Below, piece after piece: positions 27,113 to 36,742 of a stretch of 64,000 nucleotides of DNA. Origin of the DNA: Halomicrobium urmianum (lineage in GTDB: Archaea > Halobacteriota > Halobacteria > Halobacteriales > Haloarculaceae); NCBI RefSeq assembly GCF_020217425.1, contig NZ_CP084090.1, forward strand, positions 3,038,001 through 3,102,000, in the 5' to 3' direction. The number at the start of each line of letters is the position of its first letter. Within the stretch, counting starts at the first letter, position 1. The notes below the pieces were generated by a model. It was not told where the DNA came from. It did no database searches and saw nothing but the letters and a program-made list of their open reading frames with translations. The position numbers and the translations under genes were made by a program.

Positions 27113-28282
27113 ATGAGAGCGCTCACCTGGCACGGCGAGAAGGACGTCCGGATCGAGGACGTCCCCCGGCCGGAGATCGTCAACCCGCACGACGCCGTCA
27201 TCGAGATCACGTCCACGGCGCTCTGTGGCTCAGACCTGCACCTGTACAACGGCCACATGCCGGGCATGCGCGAGGGCGACGTCCTCGGCCACGAGCCCAT
27301 GGGCGAGGTGATCGAGGTCGGCGAGGACGTCGAGACCCTCGAGGCGGGCGACCGCGTCGTCGTCCCCTTCCCCATCGCCTGCGGCCACTGCTGGTTCTGC
27401 GAGAACGAGCTGTACTCGCTGTGCGACAACTCCAACCCGAACGCCGAACTGGCGCGCAAGGCCATGGGCCACTCGCCGGCGGGGCTGTTCGGCTACTCGC
27501 ACGTGCTGGGCGGCTACGCCGGCGGCCAGGCGGAGTACCTGCGGGTGCCCTACGCCGACGTCGGTCCCATCGTCATCGACTCGGACCTCCCCGACGAGGA
27601 GGTGCTCTTCCTCTCGGACGTCTTCCCGACGGGCTACATGGCCGCGGAGAACGCCGAGATAGAGGCGGGCGATACGGTCGCGGTCTGGGGCTGCGGCCCC
27701 GTCGGCCAGTTCGCCATCCAGAGCGCCTGGCTGCTCGGCGCCGAGCGCGTTATCGCCATCGACCGCGTTCAGGAGCGACTTGACATGGCCCGGGAACACG
27801 GCGACGCCGAGATAATCGACTTCGAGGAGGACGACGTCTACGACCGGCTGATGGAGATGACCGGGAACCGCGGTCCCGACCGCTGCATCGACGCCGTGGG
27901 GACGGAGGCCCACGGCACGGGCCTGGCCGGCGTGACCGACCGCGCCAAGCAGGCCGCGAAACTGGAGACCGATCGCCCGCACGTGCTCCGCCAGGCGATC
28001 AAGTCCTGCCGGAAGGGCGGCACGCTGTCGATCCCCGGCGTCTACATCGGCGACGCGGACAACATCCCCGTCGGCGCCATGATGAACAAGGCCCTGACGG
28101 TCAAGACCGGTCAGACCCACGTCCAGCGCTACCTCGATCCCCTCCTGCAGCGCATCGAGGACGGCGACGTCGATCCCTCGTTCGTCGTCACCCATCAGGT
28201 CGACCTCGAGGACGGCCCCGAGATGTACCGGACGTTCAACCGGAAGGAGGACGACTGCATCAAGGTCGTCATGACGCCCTGA
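27113..28282 (+). CDS. Zinc-dependent alcohol dehydrogenase (MDR family)
   Basis: A 389-residue NAD(P)-dependent medium-chain dehydrogenase. The catalytic zinc ligands are in [16 protein letters not shown] and LGHEPMGEV, and the structural zinc site is the four-cysteine lobe [15 protein letters not shown] (about 84-98). The Rossmann motif [19 protein letters not shown] follows. The closest known relatives by pattern are formaldehyde-dehydrogenase-like enzymes that do not need glutathione; the true substrate is unknown. It stands alone between an acetyltransferase and a cold-shock gene. Confidence 0.9.
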   Translation: MRALTWHGEKDVRIEDVPRPEIVNPHDAVIEITSTALCGSDLHLYNGHMPGMREGDVLGHEPMGEVIEVGEDVETLEAGDRVVVPFPIACGHCWFCENELYSLCDNSNPNAELARKAMGHSPAGLFGYSHVLGGYAGGQAEYLRVPYADVGPIVIDSDLPDEEVLFLSDVFPTGYMAAENAEIEAGDTVAVWGCGPVGQFAIQSAWLLGAERVIAIDRVQERLDMAREHGDAEIIDFEEDDVYDRLMEMTGNRGPDRCIDAVGTEAHGTGLAGVTDRAKQAAKLETDRPHVLRQAIKSCRKGGTLSIPGVYIGDADNIPVGAMMNKALTVKTGQTHVQRYLDPLLQRIEDGDVDPSFVVTHQVDLEDGPEMYRTFNRKEDDCIKVVMTP

Positions 28283-28385
28283 AGATTCCCGAACGGCTGA
28301 CGGCGCGCACTCCCCGCCTCGGGCCGGTCGTGGTACCACGACTCTCGGAACAGTTATCCCCGCATCCGCTCTACGTCTGTTTGCA

Positions 28386-28580
28386 ATGGCAAACGGAACG
28401 GTTGATTTCTTCAACGACACTGGCGGCTACGGTTTCATTTCGACTGAGGACGCGGACGACGACGTTTTCTTCCACATGGAGGACGTTGGTGGCCCGGACC
28501 TCGAGGAAGGACAGGATCTCGATTTCGACATCGAGCAGGCCCCCAAGGGCCCCCGCGCGACGAACGTCGTCCGCAACTAG
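28386..28580 (+). CDS. Cold-shock domain protein (CspA family)
   Basis: A 64-residue single cold-shock domain that binds single-stranded RNA or DNA. Both RNP motifs are visible: GTVDFFNDTGGYGFI (RNP1 region) and DVFFHMEDV (RNP2 region). Compared with bacterial CspA the usual KWFN is VDFFN, and the protein is strongly acidic, as in other haloarchaeal copies. A cagttatcc box about 30 bases before the ATG suggests a leaderless transcript. Confidence 0.95.
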   Translation: MANGTVDFFNDTGGYGFISTEDADDDVFFHMEDVGGPDLEEGQDLDFDIEQAPKGPRATNVVRN

Positions 28581-28646
28581 GTCGGCTGCGTCGCCGCGAC
28601 GCGCGAGACTGCTATTTTCGACGCTGTCGTACCCGTGATCGAGTGC

Positions 28647-29102
28647 CTACTTCGGCGGGAGGCGGGCCATCCGGAGCCAGAAGTCCTCGATGACCTGCGC
28701 GAGCTCGTCGAACGCCTCGGAACTGGTCGGCTTCCGCAGGTACGCGTTCGCGTTGAGTCCGTACGACCGAGCGACGTCTTCGGCCGCGTCGGACGCCGTG
28801 AACACGAGCACGGGGACCGATCGCAGTTCGGCACAGTCGTCGAGTTCCGCGAGGAACTGCCCTCCGTCCGCGCCCGGCACGTCCGGGTCGAGGATGATGA
28901 GGTCCGGTCGCGGGACCGATGCGTAGTCACCGTGGCCGTGGACGTAGTCCAGGGCCTCCGCGCCGTCGGTGACGACGTGGACCTCCTCGGTCGCCTCGGC
29001 GGCCCTGAACGAGTCGATGAACGGTGAGACGGCGTCCGGGTCGCTCTCGACGAGGAGGACGTCGAAGGCGCGGCCGTCGCCGTGTGAATGGTTCCCAGTC
29101 AC
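28647..29102 (-). CDS. Response regulator receiver protein (CheY-like, single domain)
   Basis: A 151-residue receiver domain with no output domain. Acidic residues are in VLLVESDPDAV, the phospho-acceptor Asp in LIILDPDVPGADGGQF, the Thr in VLVFTASD and the Lys in AYLRKPTSSEAF. It starts with GTG 29102, and a His-rich leader (about ten residues) precedes the fold. Haloarchaea have many such stand-alone receivers of the Rcp1-like type that relay signals from PAS histidine kinases; the partner is not in view. Confidence 0.9.
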   Translation of the reverse strand: MTGNHSHGDGRAFDVLLVESDPDAVSPFIDSFRAAEATEEVHVVTDGAEALDYVHGHGDYASVPRPDLIILDPDVPGADGGQFLAELDDCAELRSVPVLVFTASDAAEDVARSYGLNANAYLRKPTSSEAFDELAQVIEDFWLRMARLPPK

Positions 29103-29296
29103 GTGTTTGTCCAGCGGTTTTGATTACGCAATGAACTGATTACGATACTCTACCAATATATTTGGTGGTATTACGAAAGATGAAATAAAACCGGATGACA
29201 TATACTGGTGTGCCACCGGCGACGCTACGCCCGTCACGTCGAGAGAAGACAATCGGTCGCGGTACCGTCGAGCCGCCCGAAACGGCGGGCAGCCGC

Positions 29297-30250
29297 TCAC
29301 TCCAGCCGCTCGGCCGCGTCCCGCTTCACGAGCGGCGCCGCGTTCTCCTCGGGCAGCGTGACGACGTCGTCGGTCGAGAGGTCGTACTCCCGCTGGTCGA
29401 CGCCGAAGATTTCCCCGACGTCGTCCGTGATCCGGACCGTCGTGCGCTCGACGTCGGGGCCCGCGTCGCTGCCGGCGTCCGCGTCGACTCCCGTGGCCGA
29501 ATCGCCGCCCGCGTCGCCGGCTCCGGGCGTCGGATCGCTCCCGGCGTCCGGCGGTGCCGACTCGTCGGTCGCGTTGGCGACCTCCGCCCGGGGGGACGCG
29601 TCTTCGGGCGGCTCTTCCGGCGGCGGTGGCGGAATCTCGTCGGCGCTCCGCTCCTGATCGGCCCCCATCACGTCCGCGGCGTCGACGCCGGTCCCCTCGG
29701 CCGTCTGTTCCGGGTCGCTCTCCGCGGTCGGTCCCCCCTCTGACGCCGGATCCGCTGCCGGGGCCGGCTCAGCCGGGGCTGACTCTTCCGGCTCGGTCGG
29801 TCCCGGCGTCGGGTTCGACGCGGTCGCGTCGCCGCTGCCGCTCGCCACCGCGCCCGTCGCCGTCTCGCCCGCCAGCACGTCGAGGACGTGGTCGCGGTTG
29901 TCCTCGATGGCGCCGACGAGCGTCTCGAAGAGGTCCCGCTCCTCGCGGGTCAGCCCTTCCTCCTCGGCGGGCATGTCCGCGGCCGCCAGCGAGGCCATCT
30001 TGACGATCTTGCCGACGCGGCGCTCGTAGATGGCCTCGACGGTCTGCTCGGCCGTCTTGATGTCGTCGGTCAGGCGGTTGACCTCGGGGGCGTCGAAGGG
30101 GTCGTCCGCGCGCTCGGCGGCGTGGTCGCGCTCCTCTCGCAGCCCCTGGATGAACTCGCCCGCGTCGGCGTAGAACGACTCCCGGAGCTGCTGGAGGCTG
30201 TCGGTCTGGCGCTCCCGCGATTGCACGGACTGGAGTTCGTCGAGGTTCAT
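29297..30250 (-). CDS. GINS complex protein (Gins51/Gins15 type)
   Basis: Subunit of the GINS complex that joins MCM helicase and primase at the replication fork. The 317-residue protein has an N-terminal helical A domain (about 1-130, with EGLTREERDLFETLVGAIED), a long acidic Pro/Ala/Asp linker (about 135-262) and a C-terminal B domain (about 265-317, VRITDDVGEIFGVDQREYDL). The A-B order is that of Gins51. The long acidic linker is typical of haloarchaeal versions. Its ATG overlaps the stop of priS (ATGA), the known archaeal primase-GINS operon. Confidence 0.9.
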   Translation of the reverse strand: MNLDELQSVQSRERQTDSLQQLRESFYADAGEFIQGLREERDHAAERADDPFDAPEVNRLTDDIKTAEQTVEAIYERRVGKIVKMASLAAADMPAEEEGLTREERDLFETLVGAIEDNRDHVLDVLAGETATGAVASGSGDATASNPTPGPTEPEESAPAEPAPAADPASEGGPTAESDPEQTAEGTGVDAADVMGADQERSADEIPPPPPEEPPEDASPRAEVANATDESAPPDAGSDPTPGAGDAGGDSATGVDADAGSDAGPDVERTTVRITDDVGEIFGVDQREYDLSTDDVVTLPEENAAPLVKRDAAERLE

Positions 30251-31431
30251 TCTTCACCTTTCTCGGCGCGGCCGCGGGCCATCAGGAAGACGCCCACGTG
30301 CTCAGGGAGAGTTGTGTTGCCGGGCTCCACCGTAAAGCTGTCGTCCCCGAGCTCGACCGGCCCGGCCCCGTCCTCGCTCACCTCGACGGCGATCTCGTGA
30401 TTTCGGAACGTCTCCGGGACGGCGTCGACCAGCGGGTCGAACTCGTCGATGGCGTCCCGGTCGATCCGCCGCACCGCGAGCCCGGACCCGCCGTGGAGGC
30501 TGCCCGGCAACCGGATGAGCCGGTTCGTGTCCGTCGTCACCGGCTCGTCGATGGGGGCGTTGTCCTCGGCGACCACCTCTGCCATCAGTATCTTCGCGAT
30601 CTCGTAGAAGGCCGGGTGGACGTCGATGTTGCCCGCGGCGAGCTGGTCGTAGTTGTTGCGGGCGGCGGTCAGCGCCGCCGTGGCCTTGCCTTCTCCGATG
30701 CCCTCGTAGGACTGCAACTCTTCGAGCGCGTCGTCCTCGTCCAGCTCCAGCAGGTCGTCGACGAACGAGAGGACGTGTCGGTGCGCGCGCCCGCTCCACC
30801 CGCCCTCCGTCGAGAGCGTGCGCTTCTGCGCGGGGCTCGACCGGCCCGCGGTGCCCGCGACGGCCTCCTCGTCGATCAGCTGATCGAACTCGAGGCCGAT
30901 GCCGCGGACGTAGTCGACGACCTCGCGGCGCGCGTCCCGCTCCAGGTGCTGGATCCCGTCGTCGCGGACGTGGACGTGGTATCCCCGCCCGCCTGAGAAG
31001 ACCACGGTCAGGTCCTCGAATCCGAAGTCGTTCTCGAGGAAGTCCAGCAGGCGCAGGAGGGCGTCCTTGCAGGCGGCGAGCATCTCGGCGTAGCTGTCCT
31101 CGCCGGGCCGCACGGAGGGCAGGTGGTCGGCGTCCAGGTCGAACACGAGGTCCGAGGACTGCCACTCCTTCTCGCCCATCGAGGACGCGCTGGGCTCCTC
31201 GTAGCGCCCCGCGGAGAAGTAGACGTGCCTGGGGCGCTTGCGCTGGAGGAAGTCGGAGAGGTCGCCCAGGTCCAGCAGCGAGCGGTGACGCACCATCGTC
31301 TCGCCCGGGCCGTCGGTCCACGGAATGAAGCCCCACTCGCGCCGATCGGCGTCCGGGGGCGGCGTCAGCTCGGCCCGGCGGTAGTAGTCGCCGAACCGAC
31401 CGCGCAGGTACGCCCGGGTGCGCTCGTCCAT
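30247..31431 (-). CDS. priS: DNA primase small (catalytic) subunit PriS
   Basis: Makes RNA primers for replication with PriL (not in window). The 394-residue protein starts MDERTRAYLRGRFGDYYRRA. The catalytic metal-binding acidic pair is in DLVFDLDADHLPS (about 109-121), and the nucleotide-binding motif is VVFSGGRGYHVHVRDDG. The C-terminal third has DTNRLIRLPGSLHGGSGLAV, a conserved eukaryotic/archaeal primase block. It is coupled to gins51 by an ATGA overlap and preceded on the same strand by an acetyltransferase gene 38 bases away. The ORF to 31635 overlaps that gene; ATG 31431 is the right start. Confidence 0.96.
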   Translation of the reverse strand: MDERTRAYLRGRFGDYYRRAELTPPPDADRREWGFIPWTDGPGETMVRHRSLLDLGDLSDFLQRKRPRHVYFSAGRYEEPSASSMGEKEWQSSDLVFDLDADHLPSVRPGEDSYAEMLAACKDALLRLLDFLENDFGFEDLTVVFSGGRGYHVHVRDDGIQHLERDARREVVDYVRGIGLEFDQLIDEEAVAGTAGRSSPAQKRTLSTEGGWSGRAHRHVLSFVDDLLELDEDDALEELQSYEGIGEGKATAALTAARNNYDQLAAGNIDVHPAFYEIAKILMAEVVAEDNAPIDEPVTTDTNRLIRLPGSLHGGSGLAVRRIDRDAIDEFDPLVDAVPETFRNHEIAVEVSEDGAGPVELGDDSFTVEPGNTTLPEHVGVFLMARGRAEKGEE

Positions 31432-31469
31432 CGGCCCGGTGTTTCCGGCGGGTCGATAAAGGCGTTGCG

Positions 31470-31946
31470 CTACCGCAGGAACTTCGAGAGCTTGTCGCGG
31501 ATGGTGTCGTCGCCGAGTTTGAGGTAGAGGGCGTCGCCGCCGTCCTCGTAGTAGTTGTCGATGCGACGGCGCACCTCGAACCCGAGGTGCTCGTAGAAGC
31601 CGATGGCCGACTCGTTGGTCGCACGAGCGTGGCATGTGACCGACCCGTAGTCGTCCGCCACGCGGGCGATCAGCCGCTTGCCGAACCCGTGGCCGCGGTA
31701 GTCCCGGTCGACGGCCAGAAAGAGGACGTAGCCGTCGTTCCGCACGGCCGCGAAACCGACGAGCCGGTCCTTGGAGCGGTCGACGTAGACGTAGACCTTC
31801 GATCGCCGGTAGGCGCTCCGGAAGAAACCCCGCCGCTGTCGGAGGACGCCTTCCTCCTCGCGGATCCGCTCCTTGAGTTGCCAGGCGGCGTCCACGTAGT
31901 CGTCGTCGCCCCGCTCGACGATCCGCGATTCGACGTTGACGCTCAC
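31470..31946 (-). CDS. GNAT family N-acetyltransferase (RimI-like)
   Basis: A 158-residue protein with GNAT motif A in LFLAVDRDYRGHGFGKRLIA and motif B in ATNESAIGFYEHLGFEVRRR, starting with GTG 31946. It lies 38 bases upstream of priS on the same strand and is probably the first gene of a three-gene operon with priS and gins51. The substrate is unknown; the linkage raises the possibility that a replication or ribosomal protein is the target, but this is a guess. Confidence 0.88.
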   Translation of the reverse strand: MSVNVESRIVERGDDDYVDAAWQLKERIREEEGVLRQRRGFFRSAYRRSKVYVYVDRSKDRLVGFAAVRNDGYVLFLAVDRDYRGHGFGKRLIARVADDYGSVTCHARATNESAIGFYEHLGFEVRRRIDNYYEDGGDALYLKLGDDTIRDKLSKFLR

Positions 31947-32101
31947 TATCCGCGTTTAGGCCGTAGGTGACTATAATTCCACCGGCACCGGGCGGTCCCC
32001 GACGGTCGGCGGGCCCGCCCGACTGTCTCGTTCAGGGCGATTCGACGGCTCGTTCGTTCCCAAACGGCCAGGTTCAGGTACCCCTGGTTCCTAGCGCGGC
32101 C

Positions 32102-33193
32102 ATGGTCAGACGAACGCTCGCTACCGTCGTCGCGGCGCTCTGTCTCCCGCTGCTCGCGCGCCCCGCGCTCGCGCACGTGGACTACGTGACCGACCCGGTC
32201 GGCCGGACCGTCGACGCAGTGGCGTTCGTCCGCGAGGTGCTGTCGGACCCGGTCAACGCCGCGCTGTTCGCCGGCGCGACCGCCGTCAGCGTCGCCGCGC
32301 TCGCGGCCTACCTCCGCTACAGGCCGACGCTCACCGACCTCGCGGTACTCCGGGAGGCCCTGGCGAGCTACGACGACCTGATCCCGTGGATGCTCCGGCT
32401 GAGCCTCGGGCTCCCGCTGGTCGGCGCGGGCTTCCAGGGCTACCTGTTCGCGCCGACCGTCTCGTTCGACCCGTCGACCAACCCGCTGCTCCGCCTGACG
32501 CTGATCGCCGTCGGCTTCTTCATCCTCTTTGGCCTCGCGACGCGGGTCGTCACGCTCGCCGGTCTGGCGCTGTACGCGGGTGCGCTGGTCCTCGACCCCG
32601 GCGTCGTCCTGGCGATGGAGTACGTCCCCGGCTTCCTCGCGCTGCTGATCGTCGGCGGCGGCCGCCCCAGCGCCGACGACATCCTCCAGCGCGTCGCCGC
32701 CACGGAGGGGACGGTGTACGGCCGCGTCGACCGCGTCCACTACCTCAAGCGGTGGCTCGACGAGCGGACGGATCCCTACCGCGCCGTCGTCCCGACCGTC
32801 CTGCGCGTCGGGATGGGCGTCACCTTCGTCTACCTCGGCGTGGTCCAGAAGCTCGGCGACCCGGGCCGCTCGCTGCGGGTCGTCGAGAAGTACGATCTGA
32901 CCGCGGTGATCCCCGTCGACGCCGGGATGTGGGTGCTCGGCGCGGGCCTGCTGGAGGCCGTCGTCGGCCTCTTCCTGATCGCCGGCCTGCTCACCCGCTT
33001 CGGCGCCGCCGTCGCCTTCCTGCTGTTCACGACGACGCTGTTCGGCCTCCCCGACGACCCCGTGCTCGCGCACGTCACCCTCTTCGGGATGGCCTCCGCC
33101 GTGTTCACGCTCGGCGCCGGCCCGCTCTCGCTGGACCGCTGGCTCGGCGACGCGCCCGCGGGGGACCGGGACGTCGTCCCGGCGGACGACTGA
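32102..33193 (+). CDS. DoxX-like membrane protein
   Basis: A 363-residue membrane protein. It has an N-terminal signal-like segment (LATVVAALCLPLLARPALA) and about nine membrane helices in two similar halves. The second half (about 225-345) begins VLRVGMGVTFVYLGVVQKLG and continues AGLLEAVVGLFLIAGLLTRF, as in DoxX/DoxD quinone-oxidoreductase-related membrane proteins. Whether it takes part in thiosulfate or redox chemistry is not known. I chose ATG 32102; the ORF is open upstream without a family match. Confidence 0.75.
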   Translation: MVRRTLATVVAALCLPLLARPALAHVDYVTDPVGRTVDAVAFVREVLSDPVNAALFAGATAVSVAALAAYLRYRPTLTDLAVLREALASYDDLIPWMLRLSLGLPLVGAGFQGYLFAPTVSFDPSTNPLLRLTLIAVGFFILFGLATRVVTLAGLALYAGALVLDPGVVLAMEYVPGFLALLIVGGGRPSADDILQRVAATEGTVYGRVDRVHYLKRWLDERTDPYRAVVPTVLRVGMGVTFVYLGVVQKLGDPGRSLRVVEKYDLTAVIPVDAGMWVLGAGLLEAVVGLFLIAGLLTRFGAAVAFLLFTTTLFGLPDDPVLAHVTLFGMASAVFTLGAGPLSLDRWLGDAPAGDRDVVPADD

Positions 33194-33260
33194 CGCCCTG
33201 CGAGCGGTGTTTCCGCCAGACACCGCACCACATTTGACCGTTCCGCCCGGAGCCTCCCGT

Positions 33261-36149
33261 ATGACCACCTACGACGCGGGCGAGTTCACCCTGGAGAAGG
33301 TCAGGGACTACGTGTGGGAGATCCCCCAGGAAGGGGCGATGAACGCGCCGGCGCGCGTCCTCGCCAGCGAGGCGCTGCTCGACGAGATCAGCGAGGACGA
33401 GACCCTCCAGCAGCTGCGCAACGCCACGCACCTCCCCGGGGTGCAGAAGCACGCCCTCTGCATGCCCGACGGCCACCAGGGGTACGGCTTCCCCGTCGGC
33501 GGGGTGGCCGGCATCGACGCCCGAAACGGCTGTATTTCGCCCGGAGCGGTCGGCTACGACATCAACTGCCTTCCGGGCGACGCTAATGTCCGCCTGTCGT
33601 TCGGCCGCCGAGCGCCGATCGAATCGCTCCGAGCCCGCTTTGAGGACGAGGAAGCGATGGTCGCCGGCGACGACTTCGTTCCCTCTGGGATCCGGCTGTT
33701 CACAGAGTCTGGCGAGAAGACGGTCTACGAGGTCGAAACCGCGACGGGCGAGCGGATCGAGGCCACGGCCGATCACTCCTTCCTGACGCCTGACGGGATG
33801 GTCGACCTCGCGGACCTGAAGCCCGGCGACTCGGTGTTCGTCCAGCCTTTCGAGGGGATCGAGGACGAACGACCGGAGGAGGCGACGCTCCTCACCGAGG
33901 AGGACTTCTCGGAGTACAACTGGCAGATCCAGCGCGTTCTCGAGGAACGGGACCTCCTCCCGCTGCGAACCACCGACGAGGCGTTCAACCACCTGCTGAA
34001 GATCCTCGGATTCTTCACAGGTGACGGCTCGTTCGGCGGCGAGGGACAGGTCTGGTTCTACGGCGAACCTGAAGACCTCGAAACGGTCCGCGAGGACGTT
34101 CGCGCCGTCGGATTCAAACCGTCGAAGGTCTACGCCCGTGAGCGCGACCACCAGATCGATGGCAATTCCTCCCAGACCATCGAGCATAGCTTCGAAACGA
34201 CCTCGAAGGCGTTCCGGCTCCTGATTCGCAAGCTCGGTGTCCCGGTCGGTGAGAAGATCGCGTCCGGGTTCACGACGCCCGGGTACTTCGGGCGCCTCGC
34301 CGACTGGCAGAAGGCGCTCTACTACAGCGCGTACTTCGGCGCGGAGATGAACGCGCCCGCCCCGCAGCACGACAAGCACCTCTACTGCCCCAAGGTTTCC
34401 CAGACCCGGACCGTCGACACGGCCGACGCCGGCGAGTCGTTCCTGAAAGACCTGGCCGACTTCCTCGCCGATCTCGGTATCGAGACCAATGCCATCGAGC
34501 GGTTCGACGACGACTCCAACAGCGAGCGCGACGTCGTTCGTCTCCGACTCGGCGTCAAGAACGACTCTGAGAACCTGATCCGCTTCTTCTCGCGAGTCGG
34601 GTTTCGGTACAACCGGGAGAAGCGGGAGAAGGCCGTCGCAGCGATCCAGTACCTCAAGACGAAGGAGCGGGAGATCGAACGCCGCGAGTCCATCGCGACC
34701 GAGGCGAGGACGATGGCCGACGGCGGTGCATCAGCCGACGAGGTCAAGGACGAGTTCGAGATCAACGGCCGGTTCGTCGAACGGAGTATCTGGAGCGGTC
34801 GTTCGGGGCGGCCGAGGCCGGGCGACGACTTCCCGAACTTCGAGGAGTCCCTCGAGTCCGTCGAAGTTCGCGACGACCTGACCGTCGAGACGGAAATCGC
34901 GTCGATCAGGGAGGCCCGCGAGAAACCCGTCTACGACATCGGCGTCGAACACGAGGCGCACAACTTCGTCGCCGACGGGTTCGTCGTCTCTAACTGCGGA
35001 GTGAGAATGGTAAAAACGAACCTCCGCTACGACGACGTCCAGGGGCGCGAGGAGGAACTCGTGGACGCGCTGTTCGACGCGGTCCCCTCGGGCCTGGGCG
35101 GCGGCGGGATTCACGACAGCTCCGACGGCGACGTCGAGGCGGTGCTGGACCGCGGCGTCGACTGGGCGCTGGAGGAGGGCTACGCCGTTGAGTCGGACCT
35201 CGCGCACTGCGAGGACGAGGGCCGCCGGCCGGACGCCGATCCGGACGCAGTCTCGCAGAAGGCGAAGGACCGCGGGAGAAACCAGCTCGGGTCGCTGGGC
35301 TCGGGCAACCACTTCCTGGAGGTCCAGCGCGTGACGGACGTCTACCGCGACGACGTGGCCGCGGAGTTCGGGCTCGACGAGGATCAGGTCGTCGTCCTGA
35401 TCCACTGCGGGTCGCGGGGACTGGGTCATCAGGTCTGTACGGACTACCTGCGCGACATCGAGCAGGCGCATCAGGGGCTGCTGAACCAGTTGCCGGACAA
35501 GGAGCTGGCGGCCGCACCGGCCGGCTCGCACCTCGCGGAGGAGTACTACGGGGCGATGTGCGCGGCGATCAACTTCGCGTGGGTCAACCGCCAGCTGATC
35601 ATGCACCGGACCCGCGAGGTGTTCGCGGACGTGTTCGACCGCGACTGGCGCGAGATGGAGATGGAGCTGCTGTACGACGTGGCCCACAACATCGCGAAGA
35701 AGGAGGTTCACGACGTGGAGGGAGAAGAGAAGGAACTCTTCGTTCACCGCAAGGGCGCGACGCGGGCCTTCCCGGCGGGTCGGCCGGAGCTGCCGCCGGC
35801 CTACGCCGACGTGGGCCAGCCGATCATCATCCCGGGGAGCATGGGCGCGGGCAGTTACGTCCTCCGGGGAGGCGAGAACAGCCTCTCGGAGACGTTCGGC
35901 TCGACGGCCCACGGCGCGGGCCGGCTGATGAGCCGCACCGAGGCCAAGAGCAAGTACTGGGGCGGCGACGTGCAGGACGACCTGCGCGACCAGCAGCGGA
36001 TCTACGTGAAGGCCCAGGACGGTGCCACAATCGCGGAGGAGGCCCCCGGCGTCTACAAGGACGTCGACGAGGTGGTCCGCGTCTCGGACGCGCTGGGCAT
36101 CGGCGACAGAGTCGCCCGGACGTTCCCGATCTGCAACATCAAAGGATAG
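33261..36149 (+). CDS. rtcB: RNA-splicing ligase RtcB with in-frame intein
   Basis: GTP- and Mn-dependent RNA ligase that joins 2',3'-cyclic phosphate and 5'-OH ends, needed for tRNA exon ligation in archaea. The precursor has 962 residues from ATG 33261. Residues 1-102 and 579-962 are RtcB (486 residues after splicing, normal length); residues 103-578 are an intein. The intein sits inside the metal-site motif GYDIN|CGVRM, directly before the conserved Mn-ligand Cys, which serves as the +1 extein residue. Other RtcB marks are LIHCGSRGLGHQV, GSMGAGSYVLRGG and the guanylylated His in STAHGAGRLMSR. An upstream in-frame start at 33207 adds 18 unlike residues. Confidence 0.95.
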   Translation: MTTYDAGEFTLEKVRDYVWEIPQEGAMNAPARVLASEALLDEISEDETLQQLRNATHLPGVQKHALCMPDGHQGYGFPVGGVAGIDARNGCISPGAVGYDINCLPGDANVRLSFGRRAPIESLRARFEDEEAMVAGDDFVPSGIRLFTESGEKTVYEVETATGERIEATADHSFLTPDGMVDLADLKPGDSVFVQPFEGIEDERPEEATLLTEEDFSEYNWQIQRVLEERDLLPLRTTDEAFNHLLKILGFFTGDGSFGGEGQVWFYGEPEDLETVREDVRAVGFKPSKVYARERDHQIDGNSSQTIEHSFETTSKAFRLLIRKLGVPVGEKIASGFTTPGYFGRLADWQKALYYSAYFGAEMNAPAPQHDKHLYCPKVSQTRTVDTADAGESFLKDLADFLADLGIETNAIERFDDDSNSERDVVRLRLGVKNDSENLIRFFSRVGFRYNREKREKAVAAIQYLKTKEREIERRESIATEARTMADGGASADEVKDEFEINGRFVERSIWSGRSGRPRPGDDFPNFEESLESVEVRDDLTVETEIASIREAREKPVYDIGVEHEAHNFVADGFVVSNCGVRMVKTNLRYDDVQGREEELVDALFDAVPSGLGGGGIHDSSDGDVEAVLDRGVDWALEEGYAVESDLAHCEDEGRRPDADPDAVSQKAKDRGRNQLGSLGSGNHFLEVQRVTDVYRDDVAAEFGLDEDQVVVLIHCGSRGLGHQVCTDYLRDIEQAHQGLLNQLPDKELAAAPAGSHLAEEYYGAMCAAINFAWVNRQLIMHRTREVFADVFDRDWREMEMELLYDVAHNIAKKEVHDVEGEEKELFVHRKGATRAFPAGRPELPPAYADVGQPIIIPGSMGAGSYVLRGGENSLSETFGSTAHGAGRLMSRTEAKSKYWGGDVQDDLRDQQRIYVKAQDGATIAEEAPGVYKDVDEVVRVSDALGIGDRVARTFPICNIKG
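33567..34994 (+). other. Intein with LAGLIDADG-type homing endonuclease, within rtcB
   Basis: The 476-residue insertion begins with Cys (CLPGDANVRLSFGR) and ends Asn followed by Cys (FVADGFVVSN|C). Splicing block B is seen as ATADHSFLTPDG. Two LAGLIDADG-like helices are LLKILGFFTGDGSFGGEG (about residue 245) and KALYYSAYFGAEMNAPA (about 351). The C-terminal block F is EHEAHNFVADGF. The penultimate residue is Ser where most inteins have His. Inteins at this protein are known in other archaea. It should excise itself to leave active ligase. Confidence 0.93.
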
Positions 36150-36203
36150 GCGGCCGCCGGGCCGGGGACCGTCGCTCTCGCTCCCGCTGCAGTCGGTCGA
36201 CGG

Positions 36204-36635
36204 TCAGGCCCCGTCCCACTCGTCGATCTTCGTCGCGTTGCCCTCCCGGACGAGGTAGACCTCGACCTGATCGTCGCCGCCGACGGATTTGCCCCACTCG
36301 TTGCCGGCGCTGAGCGGGACGGCGTCGCCCCGGGTGACGGTCGCCGATTCGTTGACGCCGGCCAGCGCCGCCCAGGCGACCCCGTGGTCGGAGTCGTTGA
36401 TCGTGACCTCCCCGGCGGGGAGCTCGTCGCCCTCCTCGTGGGCGACGATGAGCGTGCCCGCGCTCTCGACGTAGTCGTAGGTGAAGTTGGCGTTCGGCGG
36501 CCCCGTGTCTTGGTCCTGGACGACCAGGACGTGGACGCCGACGGTGCCGGTGACGACGACGGTCATCCCGACGAGGATGACGACGCTGGCGACCTCCGAC
36601 AGCGCTCTCGTCTCCTCCGACAGCTCGGCGGCCAT
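36204..36635 (-). CDS. Type IV pilin-like protein (archaeal PilA family)
   Basis: A 143-residue protein with the haloarchaeal pilin start ETRALSEVASVVILVGMTVV: a short charged leader, a likely PibD cleavage site before the hydrophobic segment, and one membrane helix (about 14-38). The rest is a beta-rich extracellular domain (NANFTYDYVESAGTLIVAHE, then VTRGDAVPLSAG). It is probably a minor pilin for adhesion or a surface subunit. No pilus assembly genes are nearby. It is convergent with rtcB. Confidence 0.85.
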   Translation of the reverse strand: MAAELSEETRALSEVASVVILVGMTVVVTGTVGVHVLVVQDQDTGPPNANFTYDYVESAGTLIVAHEEGDELPAGEVTINDSDHGVAWAALAGVNESATVTRGDAVPLSAGNEWGKSVGGDDQVEVYLVREGNATKIDEWDGA

Positions 36636-36742
36636 GCACTCCGATAGTGGGGAGGTCCTTAATATGCTGTTCGGCCGGGATCGGAGAACGCGGCGTCGGG
36701 GACGGCGGAAAGCCCTTGTCGCCTCGCCTCGCAGTCCCGGAC

